This document shows, one piece after another, positions 20,772 to 30,553 of a DNA stretch of 64,000 bases. This DNA is from Diospyros lotus (taxonomy: Eukaryota > Streptophyta > Magnoliopsida > Ericales > Ebenaceae), in the NCBI RefSeq assembly GCF_014633365.1, contig NC_068349.1, positions 30,022,753 through 30,086,752 of the forward strand, given 5' to 3'. Numbering within the stretch: position 1 is the stretch's first letter; every line of letters begins with the position of its first letter. The position numbers and the translations under genes were made by a program. The notes beneath the pieces were generated by a model. That model was not told where the DNA came from. It was given only the letters and a program-made list of their open reading frames with translations, and did no database searches.

Positions 20772-23403
20772 CACTATAAAAAATCAACGTTTTAGTAACC
20801 AAAAATTTCGTCGTTAAAACATAAAAATCCATCGCTAAAAAATTTAGCAATGGATTTAGTGACGGGTACCTTTCCGTCGCTAAAAAGGGCGTCGCTGAAA
20901 TTTAGCGACGGGGTTACCGATGGGAGTATTTTAGTGACGGAATCAACGACGAGAGTTGTATCCGTCACTAATCAGCGACGGAATTTGCGACGGGGTTGAC
21001 CCTGTCTCTAAATTTTAATTTTTTTATTTAATTTATTTAATTTTTTAGCTACGGGGTCCCGTTGCTAATTCAAAATTCAACGCACTCCAGCCACCCCTCA
21101 TGTGCGCCACGTGGCCGCTCCTCTATTCGCCACGTGGCAGTGCTAGGATAATACTCTCAACAATTATCTCATGCTCTCAACCAGATTCGAACCCCCAATC
21201 TCTCATGACCAAATTTTGTGCGCGAGCCAACCGATCTAGAAACCTCATTGTTCATTGATATATATAAAATATATTTATACTATTCTCTTTCAAATATTTC
21301 AGAATTATATTTATCCACCAAAATTTCTCAAACTTATTTAATGATATTAATTTTAATAGTTAATGTTAGTAAAAGGAAATGAATATTAATTTTAATTTCA
21401 TTTCTTTATTAATTCAAATAAAACTTTCTTAATTATTATATTAGCAGTTGAAAATAATGTTTTTATTTTGATTTTAATTTTAATATATTTAAAAAATTAT
21501 TAGTTTAATTTTTACTAATATTAATATTAGTAAACATTATTATGATATGTTTAAATGTAAAATTTTTAATTTTTTATTTATTTATTTTAGTTTATAGTGA
21601 CGGGTTGACCCGTCGCTAAATATTAATTCTTTATTTATTTTTTTTTATTTTTTAGCGACAGGGTTGACCCCGTCCTTAAATTTTAATTCTTTATTTTTTT
21701 ATTTTTTATTTTTTAGCTACGGGGTTTATTCGTAGCTAAATTTTAATTTTTTATTTAAGTTTTTTTTATATTTTAGTGATGGGGTTGACCCCGACGCTAA
21801 ATTAAATTTTATTTATTTATTTATTTTTTAATTTTTAGTGACGAGAAATATCACATCGTTAAATTTTAATTTTTTATTTAATTATTTTTATTTTTTAGCG
21901 ATGGGGTCAACCCGTCGTTAAATTTTAATTTTTTTTTTTATATTTTAGTGATGGGGTTGACCGCGTCGCTAAATTAAATTTTATTTATTTATTTATTTTT
22001 TAATTTTTAGCCATGGGAAATATTCCGTCACTAAATTTTGAATTTTTTATTTAATTTTATTTAATATTTTAGCGACGGGTGACCTGTCGCTAAATTTTAA
22101 TTTATTTATTTATTTTTTCTTTAACTTTTTAGTGACGGGAGTGACTCCGTCGCTAAAAATAAAAAAAATTAAATAAAAATTAAAATTTAGTGACGGGGTC
22201 ATTCCTATGACTAAAAAATAAAAATAAATAAATAAATAAATTAAAATTTGCAATGAGGTTAACCTCGTCGCTAAAAAATAAAAAAATAAACAAAAAATTA
22301 AAATTTAGCGACGGGTATTTCCCGTCGTTAAAAAATAAAAAAAATTAAATAAAAAATTAAAATTTAGCGACGAGATATTTCCCATCGCTAAAAATTAAAA
22401 AATAAATAAATAAATAAATTTAATTTAGCGACGCGGTCAACCTCGTCACTAAAATATAAAAAAAATTAAAATTTAGTGATAGGGTTGACCTCGTTGCAAA
22501 TTTTAAATTTTTTATTTAATTTTATTTAATATTTTAGCGACGCGGTGACCCTTCGCTAAATTTTAATTAATTTATTTATTTTTTCTTTTACTTTTTAGCA
22601 ACGGGAGTGACCCCGTCGCTAAAAAATAAAAAATTAAATAAAAAATTAAAATTTAGCGATGGGGTCATCCCTGTGACTACAAAATAAATAAAAAAATTAA
22701 AATTTGCAACGAGGTCAATCCCATTGCTATAAAATAAAAAAATAAATAAAAAATTAAAATTTAGCGACGGGTATTTTTCGTCACTAAAAAATAAAAAAAA
22801 TTAAATAAAAATTTAAAATTTAGCGACAGGGTTACTCCCATCGCTAAAAAATAAATAAATAAAAAAATTCAAATTTGCTAAAAAATAAAAAAAATTTAAA
22901 TTTAGCAATGGGATCACTCCCGTCGCTAAAAAGTAAAAAAAAAAAAAAAAAATTAAAATTTTGCGACAGAGTCACTCCCGTACCTAAAAAGTAAAAAAAA
23001 TTAAATAAAAAAAATTAAAATTTAGCGACGAGTCGCCCCGTCGCTAAATTATTAAATAAAATTAAATAAAAAAATTAAAATTTAGAGACGGGGCTGATCC
23101 CGTCGCTAAAAAATAAAAAAAATTAAAATTTAGCGATGGGGTATTTCTCGTAGCTAAAAATTAAAAAAAATTTAAATAAAAAAATTTTAATTTAGCGACG
23201 GGATCAACCCAGTCGCTAAAATATAAAAAAAAATAAAAAAAATTAAAATTTAGTGACGGGTATTCTGTCTCTAATTCTGTCGCCAAATTAAAAAAATATT
23301 TTAAAAAATTAGCGACGAAAATTCCGTCGCTATTTGTCACTAATTAGCAACGGAATAATTCCGTCTTTAAATTTTGTCGCTAAATATGATTTTTCTTGTA
23401 GTG
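20772..23403. mobile_element. Non-autonomous CACTA element made of TTTAGCGACGG palindromes
   Basis: It starts CACTATAAAAAATCA and ends TGATTTTTCTTGTAGTG, CACTA-type inverted ends. It is flanked on both sides by GAC (20769-20771 and 23404-23406), the 3-bp duplication expected for CACTA. The interior is almost entirely subterminal-type units, TTTAGYGACGGG...CCCGTCGCTAAA, separated by AT-rich spacers of roughly 20-60 bp. More than 30 half-units can be counted. Spacers are T-rich before about 22140 and A-rich after, so the whole element is itself a large inverted structure. It has no transposase frame. The one unrelated piece is about 21070-21600. Confidence 0.92.
21172..21250 (-). other. tRNA-like segment inside the CACTA element
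   Basis: On -, the stretch contains GGGGGTTCGAATCT, which matches the tRNA B-box consensus GGTTCGANTCC except at the last position. It is preceded about 30-40 bases upstream by GATCGGTTGGCTCGCG, an A-box-like sequence. The spacing is near that of a tRNA or tRNA-derived SINE head. Stems do not fold cleanly by eye, so a functional tRNA is unlikely. Confidence 0.35.
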
Positions 23404-23793
23404 GACCATGTGGTGTCTCGAGATGTCTTTGGAGAGTGGAACCCTAGGGAACAAGGAATGACTCTAGCATGGAATAATGCTACAGGTGATGCCTACCAGT
23501 GACGGATCTAATTCTAGGGACCACTGATGCAGATGTAGATGGTAAGTGGCAATTGGGTTAGCTCATGACGAGGGACCGCGACCCTCTATAGAGAGTAACC
23601 AGTCTGTAATGGAGACGATTAGACATCGAAAATCTAGAGCGAACTGTAGGTTATGTCCGGGCTAAGACTAAGTTCCATGTTGAGTGAGAACTCGTGGAAT
23701 CATGGCAAGTTGCGTGATGATGCTCCTTGTTAAAGGATCTTAGCCCATTTGTGCCTAGAGTTGATCGTGTTTGATCTGGTAAATTGGGTGGTG
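23404..23793. other. Internal region of element X, right part
   Basis: This continues the non-coding interior after the CACTA element. It ends abruptly where gag-derived sequence begins, at GGACCAAACATAAATAGTCC. Left-side gag reads CCAACCAGACAGAAATAGTCC at the same place, so the join may lie in this short similarity. Confidence 0.6.
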
Positions 23794-23881
23794 GACCAAA
23801 CATAAATAGTCCTAGTGGCAATCAACCTAACAAAGCTAGTGGTAATCGTGGAATTAAGTGTTTCGGTTGTGGTGAAATGGG
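23794..23881 (+). pseudogene. Duplicated Gypsy-1 gag fragment abutting the right LTR of X
   Basis: It is nearly identical to 15214-15302, including the half zinc knuckle (here KCFGCGEMG, with Gly where the left copy has Ser), and is fused to the X LTR at the same base. Because Gypsy-1 gag should be cut only once by X, this second copy indicates duplication or unequal recombination after insertion. Confidence 0.88.
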
Positions 23882-25188
23882 AAAAATAGTTAAAAAAAAT
23901 TCAAAAAAAAAATCTAGAAATTAAATTGATGCTCGAGGAGCGTGCTGGAGGCTCAAAGATGGGAATTCGGGCTCGAGGTGGTAGCTCAAGAGACAACGCC
24001 AAGTGGGTGTTTTCCCGATTTCTCCTCCAAATCAGGTAAGGTAAATTTATAACTTCTTTTCAAGTAATTTACATTATGTGAGATGTTGTGGAATAGTGTG
24101 ATGTGAGGTGATGGTTGGATTATACCCGTGGTTGGGGTTGTTTGGAGGGTGTTTTTTACGGTGTGTGGCAGAATCATAGGCCCTGGATTAATGCCTGATG
24201 TGGTTGGGGTTTATGTGGATGCATCTATATTTGACCGGGGAGGCGGTGATCCTAGAAGAGCTTGAGGTTCAGGCTGGAGTTCATGCCGTAGTAGAGATGA
24301 TACTTTGAGCCAAGTAAGGGATGACCCCAAGGTGGTGGTCTTGCTTGCATTGTAAGTGTTTTTATGAGTTGCATGTAGTGGTCAACATTTGCATGCTATG
24401 TGTTCTAGTGTACCTATAGCCATATGAAGGACTAGTGAGGTGGGAAGTGTTGGTCGATGCCTTAACCTATGGAGGTTATGAGGGTATGGAAGACTACCTA
24501 TTTTTCATTTCATTTTGCATTACATGTTCTCTTATGTTTCATTTACTAATGCATTGCACCCTTACTGAGTTTTTATGACTCATGAGGTTTTACCTCATGT
24601 TGTAGATGAAGCATGTCTAGATGGAAGCAGGGATGGTATCAGGAGGCTGATATGGAGACTGGCATTGTTGCCCGAGTCTGTGAATTATATTATCTTTGTA
24701 TGTATTCATGTGGTGGTATGTGTATATACTCATGGGATTGAATGTAAGTGTTAATGAGCACTAGATGTCTCTAGTTGTTGTAATTCATCATAGTGTGGTA
24801 GGTGATTGCTAGAAGGTTGGATGAATATGGCCCTAGTTGGTGGAGCCAAGTTAGGATCGGGTAAAGATCAACAAGGTATGTTCCCATAAATCCTTAATAC
24901 CCAGCGAAGTGTGTGTTATGCTAGCTTTGTGCCTGGGTCACCTTTGGCTTGCTGTGAGACGAGTTGAAGAAAGGTAAAGCTCACTCGGGTTTCGGGTCCC
25001 AGTTCGCTATATTTTCTTGTTTGTGTTTTGGAATCGATTCCTTGAGTGGAGCGAAGGGACGAAGCCTAGTTCCCACCTAGGGCATTTCCTATTGAAACAT
25101 AGTTCAACCTTTTAGTATTTGGTTTGTCAGGTGAGTAATCGATTGATTATTCACGAGTGTCACCCGTATGTCGGAAAGGGCCTTTACA
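23882..25188 (+). repeat. Right LTR of element X
   Basis: Collinear with the left LTR minus its solo-LTR insertion. It spans the former insertion site without interruption (GTTGGTGGAGCCAAGTTAGG near 24837). It ends near TTTACA and is followed directly by Gypsy-1 gag sequence. Differences from the left copy are scattered, mainly transitions. Confidence 0.88.
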
Positions 25189-25660
25189 TGAAGCAAGAAC
25201 CAGCATTTGATACAGAGACTTATGAGGAAGAAGAAGAGGTGGCTGGTGATACAGGGACTGCCCTGGTTGTTAGGAGATCCTGCCTAACTCCTAAAGCTGC
25301 TAACGAAGACAACCAGTTGAGAAATAATATTTTTATGTAGTTTTGTTATTGATGCTGGTAGTTATGAGAATATAATATCCATTGAGGCTATCCAAAAATT
25401 GAATTTGAAAATTGAAAAACATCCAACTCCATACAAGATGGCTTAGCTTAAGAAGAGTAATGAGGTTACAGTGTCTTTACGCACCTTAGTGTCATTTTCA
25501 ATAGGCTCAAAATATAAAGACTCTGTATGGTGTGATGTAATTGCTATGGATGCATGCCATTTATTATTGGGAAGACCTTAGCAGTTTGATAGGAGGGTAG
25601 TTCATAACTGTAGGGAAAACACCTACAACTTTGTATTTGAGGGGTCAAAAATTGTATTAT
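25189..25660 (+). pseudogene. Gypsy-1 gag end and aspartic protease
   Basis: After X, the frame reads an acidic gag/protease linker (EPAFDTETYEEEEE). After a stop at 25338 comes the retropepsin-like core: V-I-D-A-G-S (the usual active-site D-S/T-G is here D-A-G), then HLLLGRP near 25558-25578, the family's conserved end. The protease cuts Gag-Pol. Stops at about 25445 and 25580 both fit TGG-to-TAG change. The Ser/Thr-to-Ala change in the active triad would also impair it. Confidence 0.85.
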
Positions 25661-26720
25661 TGCCCAGCAAGCTTCCAAAAAATATTAAACTTGTTGTGGA
25701 AGGTATTAATCTGTTGTCCTTGGCAAGATTTAGTGAGGAATTGCAAGATTTGAAGGTGTTGTATGCGTTGATTGGAAAAGACATAGGAGATGAGTTATCG
25801 GCTCCTACAAAAGTAGCTTCATTAATTTTTGAATTTCATGATATCTTTCCTGAGAAGCTGCCTGAAGGGTTGCCACCATTGCGGGATATTCAACATCAAA
25901 TTGATCTTGGGCTTGGATCTACTTTGCCAAACGTATCCCATTACAGAATGAGTCCAAAAGAGCACGAAGAATTGCACAGACAAGTGGATGAGTTGCTAGC
26001 CAAAGGGCATGTGAGAGAAAGTATTAGTCCTTGTGTAGTTCCAGCATTGTTGACTCCCAAGAAGGATGGGTCGTAGCGCATGTGTGTAGACAACAGAGCT
26101 ATTAATAAGATCATAGTAAGGTATCACTTTCCAATTCCTTGTTGGATCAAATTAGTGGTGCCATAATTTTTACTAAACTAGATTTGAAGAGTGGATATCA
26201 GGACTCGTGAGGGTTTGTATGAATGGTTGGTCATGCCTTTTGGATTGTCTAATGCCCCTAGTACTTTCATGTGTGTGATGAACCAGATTTTAAGGCCTTT
26301 TATTGGGAAATTTATTGTTGTGTATTTTGATGATATTCTGATTTATAGTGCTAATGTAGATGTACATCTTTAGCACTTACGAGAAGTGTTGTGTGTTCTT
26401 TGTAGGGAGAAGTTTTATGCTGTTGTTAAAAAGTGTGTTTTCATGACACCCAAAGTGTTGTTTTTGGGTTATGTGGTTTCTGGAGATGGATTATAGGTTG
26501 ATGAGTCCAAGGTAGAGGTGGTCAGACATTGGCCTCGTCCTAAAACAATTACTGAAGTTCGAAGTTTCCATGGATTAGCGTCTTTTTATAGGCGTTTCAT
26601 TCCCTATTTTAGTAGTATTATGGCTCCGATTACAAATTGTATGAAGGGTAGCAAGTTTGAATGGACAGATGCGGCTGAAGGGGCATTCTAGCAGATTAAA
26701 CAACGCCTTACAACAACCCT
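25660..26720 (+). pseudogene. Gypsy-1 reverse transcriptase
   Basis: The first frame shows FHDIFPEKLPEGLPPLRDI, HYRMSPKEHEEL and LTPKKDGS. A TGG-to-TAG stop (26074-26076) follows. An internal deletion near 26205 removes the segment between the S-G-Y-x-Q and T-R-E-G landmarks. The frame from 26191 then gives [13 protein letters not shown] and the catalytic YFDD box at about 26326-26337. Later stops interrupt the thumb. The piece runs through FLGYVV and F-Y-R-R-F-I-P. RT copies the genomic RNA. The catalytic Asp pair is intact, but the deletion and stops make it non-functional. Confidence 0.92.
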
Positions 26721-27100
26721 AATTTTGGTGCTGCCAGATTTTTTCCAACCATTTGAGTTGCATTGTGATGCTTCCAAGGTAGGCATTGGAGCTGTCTTGA
26801 GCCAAAACAACAGTTATGTGGCTTATTTTAGTGAAAAATTGTCAGGTTCCAAGCTTAACTACAGTACCTATGATGTGGAGTTCTGTGTTGTGGTTCAAGC
26901 AGTCAAACATTAGGAACACTACCTTATCCACAGAGAGTTCATCTTATATACAGATCATAAAGCATTGAAACACCTACACAAACAAGATAATGTATCTTGT
27001 AGACATGCTTCCTGGGTGGCCTATTTATAGCAGTTCACTTTTTTGATGAAATATGAGGTAGGGCTGACAAATAGGGTGGCTAATGCTTTGAGTCGCCGAT
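26720..27100 (+). pseudogene. Gypsy-1 RNase H
   Basis: LPDFFQPFELHCDASKVGIG holds the first catalytic Asp (H-C-D-A-S). ILYTDHKALKHL carries a later Asp (T-D-H-K). NRVANALSRR near 27076-27099 is the classic domain end. Stops at 26911 and 27028 fit TGG-to-TAG and CAG-to-TAG. It lies directly between RT and integrase as in all Ty3/gypsy elements. Confidence 0.9.
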
Positions 27101-28372
27101 GGAGTTTGTTGGTAGTTTGTTAACCAACATGAGAGTTGAGGTACCTAGTTTTGATGATTTTCGTGAATTGTTTGTTGTTAACCCATATTTTTCTCCTATT
27201 CTGTATGCTATTAAGGCAGGAGAAACATCAGATTTTCTTTTTTATGATGGGTTTTTATTCAAGGGAAACCAGTTGTGTATTCCTAATTGTAGTTTGAGGT
27301 TGAAAATAATTTAGGAATTCCATGGAGAAGGTCATGTAGGGTGTGACAGGACTTTGCAATTGGTTTAGGCTTCTTACTTTTGGCCTACCATTGGCAAAGA
27401 GGTGGAGAAGTATGTCCAAAGGTGCCGGATTAGTCAAGTTTCCAAGGGGGCAGCCACTAATGTGACTCTTTATAGGCCTTTACCAGTTCCTTCATAGCCA
27501 TGGGTTGATCTTAGTATGGATTTTGTGTTGGGGTTGCCAAGAACTCAATGAGGTAATGATTCTATCTTTGTTGTGGTTGATCGATTTTCTAAGATGGTTC
27601 ATTTTCTTCCTTGTAAGAAGACAACAGATGCTGTGCATGTTGCCCAATTGTTCCTTAGAGAAATTTATTGATTGCATGGATTGCTAGAGTCTATTATTTC
27701 TGATAGAGACACTAGGTTCCTTAGTCATTTTTGGCGTAGTTTGTGGAAGATGGTCAATACTCAATTAAATTTTAGTACTGCCTATCATCCTTAAACAGAT
27801 GGGAAAACGGAGATGGTGAATCGATCTTTGGGTAACCTATTGTGGTGTTTGGTGGGTGAACATGTGAAGAGTTGGGATAAAAAATTATGCTGAGCAGAAT
27901 TTGCACACAACCATGCTGTTAATAGGAGTATCGACTTTAGTTCTTTTCATGTTGTGTATTATGTCCTTCCTAAGGGTCCTTTGGATTTATTATCTATGCC
28001 CCAATTTACCAAATTCATGGCAAATCTGTCAATTTTGTGGATAGTTTGCAGGAGATTCACAAAGCTGTCCAGGAAAATCTGGAAAAATCTAATGCACGAT
28101 ATAAGCAAGTTGTTGACCGCAAATGAAGGCATGTAGAATTTGAAGTTGGAGATTTTGTATGGGCTATCTTGACTAAGGACAGATTTTCTATTAGAGAATA
28201 CAATAAGCTTGTTGCCAAGAAGATAGGGCTAGTGGAGATTGTGAAAAAAATAAATCCAAATGCCTATCGATTGAAGTTGCCTAGCCATATTCGTACTTCT
28301 GATGTTTTTAATGTCAACATCTGCTTCCTTATTATGGAGATTCTTCTGATGATGATGTTATGAATTCGAGGG
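27098..28372 (+). pseudogene. Gypsy-1 integrase with GPY/F-type C-terminus
   Basis: The HHCC zinc module is near 27317-27440 (FHGEGHVGC...C-R-I-S). One zinc Cys is replaced by Ser. Core residues follow: the first Asp in VDLSMDFVLGLP, the second in [12 protein letters not shown], and the Glu in T-E-M-V-N-R-S. The C-terminal module reads KKINPNAYRLKLPSHIRTSD. The frame ends shortly before the polypurine tract, and no chromodomain follows. At least eight stops split it, nearly all of the CAG/CAA/CGA to TAG/TAA/TGA kind. Confidence 0.92.
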
Positions 28373-28387
28373 CGAATTTCCTCTACC

Positions 28388-28397
28388 CTAGGGGAAA
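28388..28397 (+). other. Polypurine tract of Gypsy-1
   Basis: TAGGGGAAA immediately precedes the TGACGTGG start of the 3' LTR, the expected primer for plus-strand synthesis. Confidence 0.8.
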
Positions 28398-29050
28398 TGA
28401 CGTGGACGAGATGACTTTAGCATTCTATGAAAGGTGGGAGGAGAATTGATGCAAGGAAAGTTCGAAGAGCAATGGTTCTAGACAATTATTTTTAATGGCA
28501 TTTTTGCAAATTTTGACAAGTTTGAAGTGTGTGATTCTAGTGATTTCAAAGGCTAATTTCAATGGAATCAGGCTGAGGATTCAAAGTCACTAGCGTTGCT
28601 AGTGAGATCCATGTTTTTTCGAGCAAATTTCTTTGTTTAGGCCTCGAAGTTAGCGTTTTTGCTATTTTAGTAAAAAATTGATTTGGGAATAACTTCCATT
28701 AGGAAGTGAATTTAATATGTCGTTTTGGGGGATTTTCTTTATTTTCATCTAATTTTGATTCTATGATGAAAACTCAATTTTATCTTTTTTGGTAATATTC
28801 GAGTTTTAGGATTTTGGGGTGTTTTCTAGTTTCCTAATCGTATTTGGGAGTTGTACCCTATAAATACTATGTTTATATGATGTTTTTGGTAGTTGATTTC
28901 AGAATTCTCAATAAAATTTCTGTTGAAATTTTTTCCATAATTCTCTTCAATTTTTTGGTATTCTTTTGAATCAACGAATTATTGATTGAGTCTTATAACC
29001 TGGCATTCATGAGTGAATCAACGGGTTATTAGAAGGCTTCCGCTATGTCA
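28398..29050 (+). repeat. 3' LTR of Gypsy-1
   Basis: It aligns end to end with 12279-12933, has TATA at CTATAAATAC near 28859-28868, and ends TATGTCA. Differences from the 5' LTR are scattered and frequent enough to suggest an old insertion. Confidence 0.93.
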
Positions 29051-29459
29051 CAAGGGAATAGAGATTATGCAAGAGCTTTTTAGCTTGATATAGAGTGACT
29101 TAAATAGCATCGATCCATCCATATTTAATAATACACACAAAAAGGGAAATACCAGTTTGGTGATTTACAAAGCCCTTTCAAAAGATCAAAAATGATTTTA
29201 AACATTTGTTATGTAGAAAATGTAAATGAAATTGAAGTCATTACTAACTGTTTCCATATTAATAAGTATGGAAAGGGTATATCTCTATAGCATATTATGA
29301 TTTGCAAAAAGAAGAAAGAAAAAAAACATTTGAGGTTAAAATAGTATTTTAGACTATTGAAAAAGTACAAACTGTTTTATACAAAAATTCCTTGAAATCA
29401 ATAAAAGTTCAAAACACCCAATTCACCCCTTCTTGAGTATATAATATTTCTTACAATGT
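29051..29459. repeat. Repeat R, copy A, right part
   Basis: CAAGGGAATAGAGATTATGC onward matches 36853-37166 in copy B (GCAAGGGAACAGAGATTATG). It continues past the end of that match to CCCAATTCACCCCTTCTTGA, which resembles the right end of the SIRE-like LTR at 17983-18024. R may therefore be an old LTR of that type. The left part is at 11842-12278. Confidence 0.85.
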
Positions 29460-30553
29460 CGTAAAGCTTTTCTTTTTAATTTTACCCCTTGTTATTTTGA
29501 AAATCCTTCCCTAGCTAACAAAAGTGCAAAATCATTGAACACACTAACGTTATATCAAATAAAGTGCAAAACAAGTACAACAAGTACACTAAGTGCTAAA
29601 AACATCACCAAAAAAAAAAAAAAAAACAATTGTAAATATAAAAACAAAATAGTTCTTAACTAATGAAGGCTACAAAATCATTCAACCAATTCCCTTTTCC
29701 CTTCCCCCTTTCTTTTGTATCCTTTTGTAGAAGTTCTTTGCTAGGTAGTTGACTTAGGGTAAAAACATTTTGGGCTTCTTCTTGCACCTTCTCTTCAACC
29801 ATTGGAATGGAAATATTTTCATTTTCCAATGATGCCCACCTCATGTCTTCTAATTGCATAATAGAATCAAAATCTAAACAAGGATTTTTAGATCAACATC
29901 ACATTATTGGTAAGGACCTTCTTTGTAACTATTAGAAATGCATGATAGTAAATGAATATTTGAATGAAAAAAACTAACTTGTTAACCCTTGAACATTGAA
30001 GTATATTCCTCTAACACTCTTGAGTATATGAGAAAGTACTCTAATTTCTTTTTATTGAAGAACTACAAGTTGGTTGAGGCAATACCTTTTATGCAATCTT
30101 TGCCAACTGTAGAGTCTTAACCCATATGGTTCCCACTAATATATTGCATCCATAGCCATAACACCAATTTGAGCAACTACCATTGCATTAAGGTCTTTCT
30201 TTCTATGAAAAGTTTCAAATTACTCTCACAAAAGATTTTGCTCATCCCCATTTTTAGCAATTCTTTCAAAAGATCCATGGCACCATGAATAACTTCCTTA
30301 TCATTGTTAAGAGAATTTGTAGCAATTCCTCCAATAGTTGGTGTTTCAAGATAACAGGGATAGTAAAATTGAAGCGTGAGTGTAAAATCAAGATGGTGTG
30401 CAAAACCTCGATAGCACAATGCTTTCCATCTTAGGATAGTCCTTGGCTTATTTGATATTGTTCATTGTGTCTTTGACTTCCCCAAGCGTGTTGTCCATCC
30501 CTTCATAAATCTCCTAACCATTTGCAAATTTTTATCAACAAAAAAATTAGCTT
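29460..30553. other. Unassigned AT-rich stretch
   Basis: It includes an A run near 29610-29627 and two unrecognised - open stretches, 67 codons at 29656-29859 and 80 codons at 30177-30419. The second has a plausible protein-like composition (NSLNNDKEVIHGAMDLLKEL) but no splice context or family I can name. It could be a worn gene fragment or chance. Confidence 0.45.

Larger units (their letters stand above)
15303..25188 (+). mobile_element. Element X: non-coding LTR retrotransposon derivative
   Basis: Two LTR copies of about 1.3 kb (15303-18373, interrupted, and 23882-25188) share GATGCTCGAGGAGCGTGCTG near the start and end in TTACA. A PBS (TTGGTATCAGAGC) follows the left copy by one base. 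The internal part (18374-20771 and 23404-23793) shows no gag or pol. This fits a LARD-type gypsy derivative mobilised by another element. The LTR starts lack the expected TGT end and are fused to gag in both copies, so both were probably formed from an already truncated LTR. X interrupts the Gypsy-1 gag zinc knuckle. Confidence 0.8.
12279..29050 (+). mobile_element. Gypsy-1: Ty3/gypsy retrotransposon with nested insertions
   Basis: Two LTRs of about 655 bp (12279-12933 and 28398-29050) both run TGAYGTGGAYGAG...GTCA. The primer-binding site TTGGTATCAGAGCC lies one base after the 5' LTR, and a purine tract (TAGGGGAAA) sits just before the 3' LTR. Gag, protease, RT, RNase H and integrase are all on +. 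The flanking bases (TCAGG and CAAGG) fit an eroded 5-bp target duplication, and repeat R reads across the insertion. Without the nested insertions the element would be about 5.6 kb. Gag is interrupted by two other elements, and pol carries more than a dozen stops. Confidence 0.93.

Noticed and set aside
21172..21250. Possible functional tRNA gene
   Set aside because: The B-box and a weak A-box are present, but acceptor, D and T stems do not pair convincingly by eye and it is embedded in a transposon. Reported only as tRNA-like.
20800..23400. Regularly spaced repeats that could suggest a CRISPR array or satellite
   Set aside because: The repeats are inverted pairs with variable AT-rich spacers, enclosed by CACTA ends and a 3-bp duplication in plant DNA. 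Spacer lengths and orientation do not fit CRISPR or a head-to-tail satellite.
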